Source: Myroides oncorhynchi | GTDB taxonomy: Bacteria; Bacteroidota; Bacteroidia; Flavobacteriales; Flavobacteriaceae | NCBI RefSeq assembly: GCF_020905415.1 | Contig: NZ_JAJJMP010000001.1 | Location: 1,623,501-1,687,500, forward strand | DNA: 64,000 nucleotides | Direction of reading: 5' to 3' | Part shown: positions 46,855 to 54,643 of the stretch, in pieces | How the letters are laid out: the number at the start of each line of letters is the position of its first letter | How positions within the stretch are numbered: the stretch's first letter is position 1 | Program-made: the position numbers and the translations under genes | The notes under the pieces: model-generated | Seen by the model: the letters and a program-made list of their open reading frames with translations, nothing else | Told to the model about the DNA's origin: nothing | The model's database searches: none

Positions 46855-46874
46855 TGGCATAAACAAAAATAAAG

Positions 46875-48191
46875 ATGGAAAGTAATATTAATGGATTCTC
46901 TAAGCTGAGTAAACGTGACAAAATCAATTGGATAGCACAAACCTATTTTTCTAATTCTGCAGATACTGTAGAAATGATAGAACAATACTGGAATTCTGAT
47001 GAAGAATTACAGAAGCTACACGATGAGTTTATTGAGAATACAATTACGAATTTTTATTTGCCTTTAGGTGTTGCACCTAACTTCAAGATAAACGAGAAGT
47101 GGTATACTATACCAATGGTTATTGAAGAAAGTTCTGTAGTAGCTGCAGCTTCTAAAGCAGCTAAATTCTGGTCTGAAAGAGGCGGGTTTAAAACTACAAT
47201 CTTAGGGACAGAGAAGATAGGACAGGTACATTTTATATACAAAGGAGATAAAGATAGGTTAGTTTCTTTTATTAATAAGAAAAATAGACGATTCTATGAG
47301 GATACTAGTATTATCACTCAAAATATGGAAAAGCGCGGTGGAGGTATCTCTGCTATAGAACTTAGAGATAAAACTACTGAAGTAGACAACTACTATCAGC
47401 TACACGTGACATTTGAAACGAAGGATAGTATGGGGGCAAACTTCATCAATTCGTGTCTTGAGATAATAGCAAAGACACTTAAATCAGAAGCGCTTATATA
47501 CGCTGAGTTTACTGACGAAGAGAAGGTAATCGATGTAATTATGAGTATTCTGTCTAATTATGTACCTAACTGTGTCGTGAGAGCCGAAGTTAGCTGTCCA
47601 ATAGCTGACTTAAAAGGAAAAGATATCAAAGAACCTCAGTTATTCGCTGAGAAGTTTGTACAGGCTGTACGTATTGCAGAGGTAGAGCCATTTAGAGCGG
47701 TAACACATAATAAAGGGGTGATGAATGGAGTGGATGCAGTAGTATTAGCGACGGGTAATGACTTTAGAGCTGTAGAAGCTGGAGTGCACGCTTATGCAGC
47801 ACGTAATGGTAAATACAGTAGTTTATCTCATGCTAGTATTGAGAATGGAATATTCAAGTTTTGGATAGACTTGCCATTAGCACTGGGAACTGTTGGTGGA
47901 CTTACTTCTCTTCATCCAATGGTAAAAGTAGCGTTAAAGATGCTTCAAAGCCCATCAGCAACTGAGTTAATGCAGATCGTGGCAGTAGCTGGATTAGCAC
48001 AAAACTTCGCTGCTGTTAAATCACTTACTACAACGGGGATTCAACAAGGACATATGAAGATGCACTTGATGAATATTCTAAACCAATTTAAAGCAACAGA
48101 TGCTGAACGTGTAAAAGTAGTAGCACATTTCGAAAAGAATGTAGTATCACATAGCGCGGTAGTTGAGTTATTAGAAAGTTTACGTCAATAA
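46875..48191 (+). CDS. mvaA: hydroxymethylglutaryl-CoA reductase, class II
   Basis: 438 residues, the bacterial class II length with no membrane anchor. Motifs are present: PMVIEESSVVAAAS (catalytic Glu), the DSMGANF nucleotide-binding motif, HNKGVMNGVDAVV (catalytic Lys and Asp), LALGTVGG and the late GIQQGHMKMHL (catalytic His). It reduces HMG-CoA to mevalonate, the committing step of the mevalonate route. The next gene starts on the last base of the stop codon (TAATG), so the two are co-translated. The start is supported by the -7 box at 46847. Confidence 0.95.
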   Translation: MESNINGFSKLSKRDKINWIAQTYFSNSADTVEMIEQYWNSDEELQKLHDEFIENTITNFYLPLGVAPNFKINEKWYTIPMVIEESSVVAAASKAAKFWSERGGFKTTILGTEKIGQVHFIYKGDKDRLVSFINKKNRRFYEDTSIITQNMEKRGGGISAIELRDKTTEVDNYYQLHVTFETKDSMGANFINSCLEIIAKTLKSEALIYAEFTDEEKVIDVIMSILSNYVPNCVVRAEVSCPIADLKGKDIKEPQLFAEKFVQAVRIAEVEPFRAVTHNKGVMNGVDAVVLATGNDFRAVEAGVHAYAARNGKYSSLSHASIENGIFKFWIDLPLALGTVGGLTSLHPMVKVALKMLQSPSATELMQIVAVAGLAQNFAAVKSLTTTGIQQGHMKMHLMNILNQFKATDAERVKVVAHFEKNVVSHSAVVELLESLRQ

Positions 48192-49111
48192 TGATAAAAG
48201 AGTATTATAGCAATGGTAAACTTCTCTTATCTGGAGAATATGTCGTACTAAATGGTGCTAAAGCATTCGCTATGCCCACTAAATTTGGGCAATCTATGAT
48301 TGTAAGCGAAACAGAAGATGATCGTATCTCATGGATTAGCTATGATGTAGATGGAAAGGTGTGGATGGAAGAAGAAGTTGCTTTGGTTGATATTATTGAT
48401 AGGGATGCTATACCTGAAGGTAGTGAGTATTGTAAAACATTAGTGCAGGTACTACGTGCTGCACATTCTCAGAATCCTAATGTGTTTGAAAGTGGTAAAG
48501 GATATGAAGTAACGTGTAAGTTAACCTTTCCTAGACTTTGGGGATTGGGAACTTCATCTACTTGGATTAATAACGTAGCACAGTGGTTCGCTATTAATCC
48601 ATATCAATTGCTTCAAGACTCTTTTGGAGGAAGTGGATATGATATTGCTTGTGCGCAATATGACAGAGGAGTATTCTATACCTTAACGGATAAATATAAT
48701 CCAAAAGTAGAGTTGGTTGATTTTACTCCTGCTTTTGTGGATGATATCTATTTCGTTTATCTCAATCAAAAGAAGAGTAGTAAGGAGGCAATAGCGAACT
48801 TTAAAAGCAAGAAACCTTTGATTAATGAACAAGTGAAGCGTATCTCTGTGATTAGCCAAGAAATGAGTGAGTGTTCGAATTTAGTTGATTTTATGTCGCT
48901 TATGAATGAACATGAACAAATTATGAGTGATGTCTTAGATGTACCTACAGTAAAACAAGAGTTGTTTAGTGACTTCGAGGGTTCGATTAAGAGTCTTGGA
49001 GGATGGGGTGGAGACTTTGTGATGGTAGCTACAACAGTAGATCCAAACGACTATTTTATCTCAAGAGGATATAAAATACTTATAAGATTCAAAGATATGT
49101 TGCTTTTTTAG
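48191..49111 (+). CDS. GYDIA-type GHMP kinase
   Basis: 306 residues of the GHMP kinase fold: KLLLSGEYVVLNGAKAFAMP at the N-terminus (the substrate-binding part of mevalonate-like kinases), a glycine-rich ATP loop FPRLWGLGTSSTWINNV, and the signature GGSGYDIACAQ that names the GYDIA group. The late GGWGGDFVM is the third GHMP motif. The ATG overlaps the mvaA stop by one base. Given a mevalonate kinase and a diphosphomevalonate decarboxylase nearby but no recognised phosphomevalonate kinase in the window, this protein is a good candidate for that step, though no substrate is proven from sequence. Confidence 0.85.
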   Translation: MIKEYYSNGKLLLSGEYVVLNGAKAFAMPTKFGQSMIVSETEDDRISWISYDVDGKVWMEEEVALVDIIDRDAIPEGSEYCKTLVQVLRAAHSQNPNVFESGKGYEVTCKLTFPRLWGLGTSSTWINNVAQWFAINPYQLLQDSFGGSGYDIACAQYDRGVFYTLTDKYNPKVELVDFTPAFVDDIYFVYLNQKKSSKEAIANFKSKKPLINEQVKRISVISQEMSECSNLVDFMSLMNEHEQIMSDVLDVPTVKQELFSDFEGSIKSLGGWGGDFVMVATTVDPNDYFISRGYKILIRFKDMLLF

Positions 49112-49483
49112 AAGTTTTACTACTAAGTGTTGAGTAAATGCCTTACCTTTAGACATTCATAATATAATGTTTTTTTAAACAAACTTACTGTATTCATTAG
49201 TATTGTTTAACTAGGAAGTAAAGAGCGATTGTCATAAGTTAGAGAAAAGGCATAGTGCTATGTTTTGAGTATTTGTCTAATGAAGTGATTTATTAGATTG
49301 TACTAATGCTTAATGTAGGTTTAAGTAAAGAGTGTCTGAATCTTGATGAGCAAATTGGAGAGAAAGACAATTAGGGAGGTTTCTGTAACAAGAAACCTCT
49401 TTTTTTTGCACTAGATTTGGTGTTGATTAGGGGGCGATAATTTGCAAGATAATGCGAACTTAACAATACTTTGTCAATTGGAA
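49112..49483. other. intergenic region, likely long 3' UTR of the mvaA unit
   Basis: No gene is supported in these 372 bases; a 22-codon frame at 49306 is too short to credit. A strong terminator lies at 49376-49408, about 265 bases past the kinase stop, so the kinase transcript may carry a long 3' UTR, or a small RNA ends here. Confidence 0.4.
49376..49408 (+). terminator. intrinsic terminator
   Basis: Stem GAGGTTTCT / AGAAACCTC with a 6-base loop and a T8 run. Confidence 0.9.
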
Positions 49484-49515
49484 TTGTTAAAATTGAACTT
49501 AAAGAACTATTTTTG
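49484..49515 (+). promoter_or_regulatory. promoter of the lipoprotein-DoxD unit
   Basis: TTG at 49484-49486, 21 bases, then TATTTTTG at 49508-49515; the start codon is at 49550. Confidence 0.65.
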
Positions 49516-49549
49516 AACCTTTAAAAGAAAAAGGAAAAGTAAAAGTAAA

Positions 49550-49942
49550 ATGTCAACTTTAAAAAGAAAGTTAGCGGTACAAATACAATGTTATCTATGG
49601 ATAGCTCTGTTGATGTTCACAACAGTGGGCTGTTCTGCGAAGAAAGCTTTCTTTGAAGTATCAGGTATGACTACAGAGCGACCTTTAAACGCTAACAAAG
49701 CGTTAGGAAGCAATACTTCTATTACCTGTGAAATAGAATCTTCTTCTACAACAGTATCTTCAAGACAATTAAAACAACGTGTAAAAGGACTTGCCTTACC
49801 ATCTTTATTTTACTCAAGTAAAGTAGACTTGGCACGATATTATTATATTAGTGATGTACAGCGAGATTATATTCTTAATGTAGCTGGTACTGATCCTCCT
49901 AAATATGTGTTATATCAGCAGTTTAAATTAGCTATTATATAA
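49550..49942 (+). CDS. hypothetical lipoprotein
   Basis: 130 residues with a signal and lipobox (LLMFTTVGCSAKK; cysteine at about 28). The mature part has no motif I know; it contains a serine/threonine stretch (SSSTTVSSRQLKQRVKG) and the segment YYYISDVQRDYILNVAGTDPPKYVLYQQF. It precedes the DoxD-DoxA gene by 77 bases on the same strand with a good promoter of its own, so the two may be expressed together. I cannot assign a function. Confidence 0.65.
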   Translation: MSTLKRKLAVQIQCYLWIALLMFTTVGCSAKKAFFEVSGMTTERPLNANKALGSNTSITCEIESSSTTVSSRQLKQRVKGLALPSLFYSSKVDLARYYYISDVQRDYILNVAGTDPPKYVLYQQFKLAII

Positions 49943-50019
49943 TTGATTTGAAATATTCAATACACTCTGAAAGTGTATCGGTCTAAAACAAATTGATTAC
50001 ACTATTTTAATTTAAAACT

Positions 50020-51027
50020 ATGCAATTATTTAATAAACAGTCGTATACTACGGCTGGGTTCTTTACTCTAGGACTTCGACTAGTAGTGGGGTGGACTTAC
50101 TTTTCGGCTTTTTGGCGCAGACTTATTTTAGAAAACAAACTTATCGAAACTGAAGCTGGATATATAGGGGTGAAGTTCAATCACTTTCTGCCTAATGCTT
50201 TGGGAATAAAACCATTGATCGAATATCTCGTTACTCATCCAGAGGCATTATGGTGGTCGATGGTTATCTTCACTATTGTTGAAGCAATCGTAGGGTTATT
50301 TATTATGCTAGGGCTCTTTACTAGACTGATGTCAGTAGGGGTATTTATGTTAGCGATGGGAATATTATTAGGGTCAGGATGGATAGGTACTACTTGTCTT
50401 GATGAGTGGCAGATCGGTGTGCTTGGTGTATCTACTGGTTTTATGTTGTTCTTGACAGGTGGAGGTTATGGCTCTTTAGATTATTACTTCATTAAAAAAG
50501 AGAAGACGTTTACAACGAAAAAATGGTTTAGATTCATAGGATCAGGTGAGCTGCCAATTAAGAATTTGAAGCCTATCGTATTCATTGGATCTTTTGGAGT
50601 GCTATTATTGACTTTATATACTAATCAAGTGTTTCATGGAGGGGTATTGGGCACGTTACACAATAAATCTGTTAAGCCAAAACTTGAATTATCTAATGCC
50701 ACTTGGCGTGATGGAAAAGTTGCTTTTGAAGTATATCGCGTAGAGGGAGCAGATGTATATGGCTCTTTCCTTATCGGAATACAATTAGAAACTAACGATG
50801 GAGAAGTACTTCAGAAGTGGGACGGTGATGCATTAGCTAAAATGGATAAAGCGAATATTAGTAATCATTATGTTGCTAAAATTGGCCCTGGTAAACACAG
50901 TCTTGTGATTCCATTAGGAGCAAAAGCAGATGTCACTTTTATTCCAACTGTAGAACGCCCAAGCAAAGGTGTTGTCATTCGGCTTATAGATGTGAGTGGA
51001 CTACAGTGGACTGTTGAGGCTAATTGA
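50020..51027 (+). CDS. DoxD-DoxA-like membrane protein (thiosulfate:quinone oxidoreductase subunit homologue)
   Basis: 335 residues. The N-terminal 155 residues have four or five membrane helices typical of DoxD (GLRLVVGWTYFSAFWRRL, WSMVIFTIVEAIVGLFIMLGLFTRLMS, VGVFMLAMGILLGSGWIGTTCLDEW, FMLFLTGGGYGSLDYYF). A further helix (VFIGSFGVLLLTLYTNQVF) precedes a C-terminal beta-rich part (about 220-335; ATWRDGKVAFEVYRVEGADVYGSFLIGIQL) like DoxA. In Acidianus the two are separate subunits; here they are fused. The homologue does not show that this organism oxidises thiosulfate. Confidence 0.8.
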   Translation: MQLFNKQSYTTAGFFTLGLRLVVGWTYFSAFWRRLILENKLIETEAGYIGVKFNHFLPNALGIKPLIEYLVTHPEALWWSMVIFTIVEAIVGLFIMLGLFTRLMSVGVFMLAMGILLGSGWIGTTCLDEWQIGVLGVSTGFMLFLTGGGYGSLDYYFIKKEKTFTTKKWFRFIGSGELPIKNLKPIVFIGSFGVLLLTLYTNQVFHGGVLGTLHNKSVKPKLELSNATWRDGKVAFEVYRVEGADVYGSFLIGIQLETNDGEVLQKWDGDALAKMDKANISNHYVAKIGPGKHSLVIPLGAKADVTFIPTVERPSKGVVIRLIDVSGLQWTVEAN

Positions 51028-51122
51028 TAAGTTAAGAAGATAGTTCTGGCAACGATTGAAAAAGCGATAGAGTATATTTATATTGAATAATTAATTGCGT
51101 AAATTGCTTTTAAAATTACGAT

Positions 51123-51854
51123 ATGAATAGTGTAGAAGATGTATTACAATCGGTATCTCACAGACCTTGGGAATTACCTGAAGGGCAATGGATGTTTTAT
51201 CAAGAGTGGAACAGAGCTATCTTTCTTCATTTTGAGGTTCCGTATGATGTACTAAGACCTTTAGTACCTGAGGAAATCGAATTAGATCAGTTAGAAGGTA
51301 AGTGTTATGTATCTATAGTGCCATTCACGATGGAGAATATTCGTCCTCGTCAATTACCAGCAGTTAGTATGATATCAGACTTTGATGAACTTAATGTGCG
51401 TACTTATGTCAAAATAAATGACAAACCAGGTGTGTATTTTTTAAACATTGAAGTAGGGAAGAGTCTTTCCGCTTTTGTCTCGCGTACGGTATCAGGACTT
51501 CCTTATGAAAAGGCTGAGATGAAGAGGACAGCAGATACTTATTTGTCTTTAAACGAAAAGAAGAAGTTCTTCTTGCGTTTAAAGTTTAATGTAGGCGATT
51601 TAGTACAATCTAAAACCACTTTAGAAAAATGGTTAACGGAACGTTACTGTCTTTATGTATATGTTAATGAGGAATTGTTTAGATATGAAATACATCATAA
51701 AGAATGGCCTGTTAAGGCAATATTATTTGAGAATCTGGAGTTAGAGTATAAGATAGGAAATCTACACTTGACAGAAGCAGATGTAATCGCATCTCAATAT
51801 TCAGACGGTGTGATAGTCGTATCTTGGGATAAAGAAAAGATAACACGTGTATAA
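51123..51854 (+). CDS. DUF2071 (YqjF-like) protein
   Basis: 243 residues with the DUF2071 pattern: HRPWELPEGQWMFYQEWNRAIFLHFEVP, RPLVPEEIELDQLEGKCYVSIVPFTMENIRPR, DFDELNVRTYVKINDKPGVYFLNIEV and the SRTVSGLPYEKAEMK stretch. The family shares a fold with acetoacetate decarboxylase-like proteins, but its function is unknown. There is no signal or membrane segment. It starts 95 bases after the DoxD gene and is followed at 14 bases by a secreted protein gene, so these may be one unit. Confidence 0.82.
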   Translation: MNSVEDVLQSVSHRPWELPEGQWMFYQEWNRAIFLHFEVPYDVLRPLVPEEIELDQLEGKCYVSIVPFTMENIRPRQLPAVSMISDFDELNVRTYVKINDKPGVYFLNIEVGKSLSAFVSRTVSGLPYEKAEMKRTADTYLSLNEKKKFFLRLKFNVGDLVQSKTTLEKWLTERYCLYVYVNEELFRYEIHHKEWPVKAILFENLELEYKIGNLHLTEADVIASQYSDGVIVVSWDKEKITRV

Positions 51855-51868
51855 CAGGAATACTTATA

Positions 51869-52585
51869 ATGAGAAATAATATTTTTTGGTTCGCTTGCCT
51901 TGCTTTATTGTTCAGTACAGTAATAGTGGCACAAAATACACGTTCTATAGAACGCACGATACAGCCTAAGTGGAAGATGGTAGTTTATGATAAAGAATCT
52001 CCAATAAAAGCAAAGAACTTACTTTATAATGAGATTCCCAAGACTCTTGATTTTAAAGGAACAGTGATGGAGGCTATCAAATGGGAGGATAAAGAAGGTG
52101 AGAAGATCTTGATTCTTACCACTACAGGATATTTTCCATATAGAGACTTTGCTAATAAAGGATTTGGGCAATACTCTTCAGGGACTAAAGGTGAGATTTA
52201 CACCTATATGTTCATGAAGAAAAGCGCTGAAGAAGACTATATTATGACACTTAAGATGTATGATCACGTTGCTTGTGGAGAAAAAAGTACTGGCTCATAT
52301 ATTGGGTATGTTCCTCAAGGGACTGTAGTTACAGATCTTGATAATGACGGTGTTACAGAAGTTATTGTTTCTTATATCTCCAGTTGTAATGATGGGGAGG
52401 AAGGAGAATATGACCTCAAGGTAGTCTTATATAATGGCAATGAGAGTGTAGTAGCAAAGGGGCAACTTATTCCAAATGAGGGTAAAATAGATAAACCCGT
52501 GATTGAACGTGATGATAAGATGAAAAAAGTATTCTCTAAAACAGTAGAAGAGGGCTGGAAGAAAATAGCGAAGAATTTTAAATAA
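51869..52585 (+). CDS. hypothetical secreted protein
   Basis: 238 residues with a signal peptide (MRNNIFWFACLALLFSTVIVAQ). The middle shows a calcium-loop-like TDLDNDGVTEVIVSY, as in FG-GAP/EF-hand-type repeats, and two cysteines (VACGEKS, SSCNDGEEG) that could form a disulphide. I recognise no full family; the resemblance to M949_RS01915-type surface proteins of flavobacteria is from memory and not certain. It is 14 bases after the DUF2071 gene and ended by the hairpin at 52588-52624. Confidence 0.6.
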   Translation: MRNNIFWFACLALLFSTVIVAQNTRSIERTIQPKWKMVVYDKESPIKAKNLLYNEIPKTLDFKGTVMEAIKWEDKEGEKILILTTTGYFPYRDFANKGFGQYSSGTKGEIYTYMFMKKSAEEDYIMTLKMYDHVACGEKSTGSYIGYVPQGTVVTDLDNDGVTEVIVSYISSCNDGEEGEYDLKVVLYNGNESVVAKGQLIPNEGKIDKPVIERDDKMKKVFSKTVEEGWKKIAKNFK

Positions 52586-52587
52586 CT

Positions 52588-52624
52588 GAAAAACCTCGTA
52601 GTGTATGCTCTGAGGTTTTTTTTA
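52588..52624 (+). terminator. intrinsic terminator
   Basis: Stem AAAACCTC / GAGGTTTT with a 14-base loop and a T-run right after the stop at 52585. Confidence 0.8.
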
Positions 52625-52662
52625 TAGAAAGAGTATTTTAGTCAGTAGTTTTTAAATTTGTT

Positions 52663-52670
52663 TATATTTG
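52663..52670 (+). promoter_or_regulatory. -7 promoter element before the CarboxypepD_reg gene
   Basis: TATATTTG (TAnnTTTG) lies 25 bases before the ATG at 52696. Confidence 0.5.
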
Positions 52671-52695
52671 ATAACAATCATATTCCTTAATACCT

Positions 52696-53367
52696 ATGAA
52701 ATACAGAATCGAGATACAAGAACCTTGTCATGAAGACTGGAATAAGATGACTCCTCAGGATAAGGGGAGGCACTGTGATGTATGTGATAAAGTGGTAGTA
52801 GACTTTAGTAAATATAGTAAGCGAGATATCATTAATCATATCAAGAAAGAAGGAAAGATATGTGGTAGAGTACCTTTTCAGTATGTAGGTGTGGACTTAG
52901 AAGAAGAGAAGATCAGAAAGTCTTTTGGACTAAATGGGATGGTTGCTACGATGGTGAATTTATTAGCACTAACGACTATAAGTACGGCTGTAGCACAAGA
53001 AAAACCTAAAGTAGAAACTGTATGTAAAGATGCTAAGGCGAGTACTCCTATAGCAACAGTTGTTCAGAATGATGCTAAGAATGAAAATACTAGAGTGATC
53101 AGAGGAAAGGTTTATGAAGGAGGATTAGAATTACCTGGGACAACAATTATGATAAAAGGGACTGATATAGGTACTCAAACCAATCTTCAAGGAGAGTATG
53201 AATTAGTTGTTCCTGAAAAATATGATACTAAACGACTAACTTTAGTTGCTAGTTTTGTTGGAATGAATGATGTAAAGGTTCGAGTTGGTAAATCAAAAGA
53301 TAATGTTGATTTCCATTTAGAATCAAGTAATGAAGTGTTAGGAGGGGTAGAGATAGTTAGTTATTAA
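52696..53367 (+). CDS. CarboxypepD_reg-like domain protein with N-terminal Cys motif
   Basis: 223 residues. The N-terminus (about 1-60) has the block EPCHEDWNKMTPQDKGRHC and CDVCDKVVVDFSKYSK, a cysteine motif seen in a group of flavobacterial proteins. A membrane helix follows (about 75-98, MVATMVNLLALTTISTAVAQ). The C-terminal domain (about 132-215; VIRGKVYEGGLELPGTTIMIKG, LQGEYELVVPE, LVASFVGMNDVKVRVG) is the CarboxypepD_reg/SusC-type plug extension fold. The cytoplasmic cysteine domain with a periplasmic beta domain suggests a membrane-spanning role, but no function is known. The small membrane gene after it may be co-transcribed. Confidence 0.75.
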   Translation: MKYRIEIQEPCHEDWNKMTPQDKGRHCDVCDKVVVDFSKYSKRDIINHIKKEGKICGRVPFQYVGVDLEEEKIRKSFGLNGMVATMVNLLALTTISTAVAQEKPKVETVCKDAKASTPIATVVQNDAKNENTRVIRGKVYEGGLELPGTTIMIKGTDIGTQTNLQGEYELVVPEKYDTKRLTLVASFVGMNDVKVRVGKSKDNVDFHLESSNEVLGGVEIVSY

Positions 53368-53379
53368 ATATAAAAGAAT

Positions 53380-53553
53380 ATGAAAAAAGGAAAAGTACTA
53401 TTATACATTGGGCTATTTATGATATCAATAGGGACAAGTTTAATATCAATGAAAAATGTTCAAATAGGATTGTTTCTACTTATTTCGGCAGTCGTGGTCT
53501 TGCTTTTTGCATTAGTAATCGGCATAAAAGAAAAGAGGGCTTCTAAGAACTAA
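53380..53553 (+). CDS. small two-helix membrane protein
   Basis: 57 codons starting with MKKGKVLLYIGLFMISIGTS and ending EKRASKN; two membrane helices cover most of it (about 6-24 and 29-49). It begins 12 bases after the stop of the CarboxypepD_reg gene and so is likely co-transcribed. Its stop codon overlaps the 3' end of the convergent gene by four bases. I recognise no family, but the start, composition and position look real. Confidence 0.55.
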   Translation: MKKGKVLLYIGLFMISIGTSLISMKNVQIGLFLLISAVVVLLFALVIGIKEKRASKN

Positions 53554-53954
53554 GCTAGGCGATTCTGTAGAGAACTGATTTTATTCTCTCTACCCCAATC
53601 ATACGTCTTAGATGTATCTGATACATATTGAAATAACAGGAGTGCTTTGCTATTCAGGAGAGCACTTTTTTCGTTTAAAGAATCTTGAGTTTTGAGAGCT
53701 AGTAGTCTTAGGATGTCAGCCAGTAATTCTATATTTTCGATATCCATTCCCTCTATGGTTAATAAAGATACTAGAGCTTCTTCATCTGTAAGCAGGATAA
53801 ATTTATCTATATTAAAACTCTCTTTAAGGGAAGAAGTGAAGTCTTGTACCTGTTGCTCCGTTTCGAAGTCATCAATAGGAAGTGAATTAAAAACGGCTCT
53901 TAGTAATTGAGCCGTTTGTTGTATCATTCTAAGTACGAGATCTCTTCTTTCCAT
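53550..53954 (-). CDS. hypothetical helical protein
   Basis: 134 residues with no signal or membrane segment; nearly all helical by composition, starting MERRDLVLRMIQQTAQLLRAVF and rich in Leu and Glu. It resembles in outline the small DUF6483-type proteins, but I am not sure. It lies nine bases after the stop of the lipoprotein gene at 53964-54518 on the same strand, so the two should be co-transcribed. Confidence 0.6.
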   Translation of the reverse strand: MERRDLVLRMIQQTAQLLRAVFNSLPIDDFETEQQVQDFTSSLKESFNIDKFILLTDEEALVSLLTIEGMDIENIELLADILRLLALKTQDSLNEKSALLNSKALLLFQYVSDTSKTYDWGRENKISSLQNRLA

Positions 53955-53963
53955 AAAAATTAA

Positions 53964-54518
53964 TTAGCGTACTGGTCGTAAGGTATTACTAAATGTAACT
54001 TTAAAAGGAGTTGTTTTGTTTCCGTTGTTTTTCATCACATAGATGAATTTGAACATCTTGGCATGATCACTTTCTATCGTCAGTGATCCCCCCGTATAAC
54101 TGTCTTTTAATAGGATGTCTTGGCTATTCTCTACACGGATAGATTTAGCAATACCAGTTCTAAGGTCGCTCATTGTCATACCGTAGTAGTAGGATTTATT
54201 CTCTCCTTTAACAGAGATATTCTCTCCTTTAAAGCCTTTGGTTAAGATCACTACAGAGTAATTATCTCCTGTAGCTTTAATGTTTTTGAGATAGTTATCT
54301 TTCGTTTTATCTGTTACAGATCTAAAGTCATCTCTCACTTGTGCATAATCAGGTAAGTCGATTACGTCTTTTTCTTCAGGAAGTCTTTCTTCCTCTTTGA
54401 TTTTTTCGATTCGCTCATCAACAGTCAATTCCTTAGGTGGTGTAATAGTTGCTACATGTGAAGCAGATTTACACATGGAGAATAAGACGATTAAAGCTAA
54501 GAAAGGTAATTTTTTCAT
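53964..54518 (-). CDS. hypothetical lipoprotein
   Basis: 184 residues with a short lipoprotein signal (MKKLPFLALIVLFSMCKS; cysteine at 16). A charged linker (about 35-60, RIEKIKEEERLPEEKDVIDL) precedes a beta-rich region (YSVVILTKGFKGENISVKGE, GGSLTIESDHAKMFKFIYVMKN). No family is recognised. It is the first gene of a two-gene minus-strand unit, divergent from the flavoprotein gene. Confidence 0.62.
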   Translation of the reverse strand: MKKLPFLALIVLFSMCKSASHVATITPPKELTVDERIEKIKEEERLPEEKDVIDLPDYAQVRDDFRSVTDKTKDNYLKNIKATGDNYSVVILTKGFKGENISVKGENKSYYYGMTMSDLRTGIAKSIRVENSQDILLKDSYTGGSLTIESDHAKMFKFIYVMKNNGNKTTPFKVTFSNTLRPVR

Positions 54519-54559
54519 ATTCTTAATTTAACAATGATAGGGATGCGATCGTAAGTAAG

Positions 54560-54567
54560 TATCTTTG
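54560..54567 (+). promoter_or_regulatory. -7 promoter element of the flavoprotein gene
   Basis: TATCTTTG (TAnnTTTG) about 77 bases before the ATG at 54644. A small TTACAG/CTGTAA hairpin lies in the leader. Confidence 0.45.
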
Positions 54568-54643
54568 TTGCCGTAAAGATAAATTTTTACAGCCAATAAA
54601 AAAACTGTAAGAGAGAGTCTTAAACGTTAAAATAGGTTTTTCA

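Noticed and set aside
49306..49374. 22-codon frame before the terminator at 49376
   Set aside because: Too short, with a stop close upstream in frame and no similarity; not enough to call a gene.
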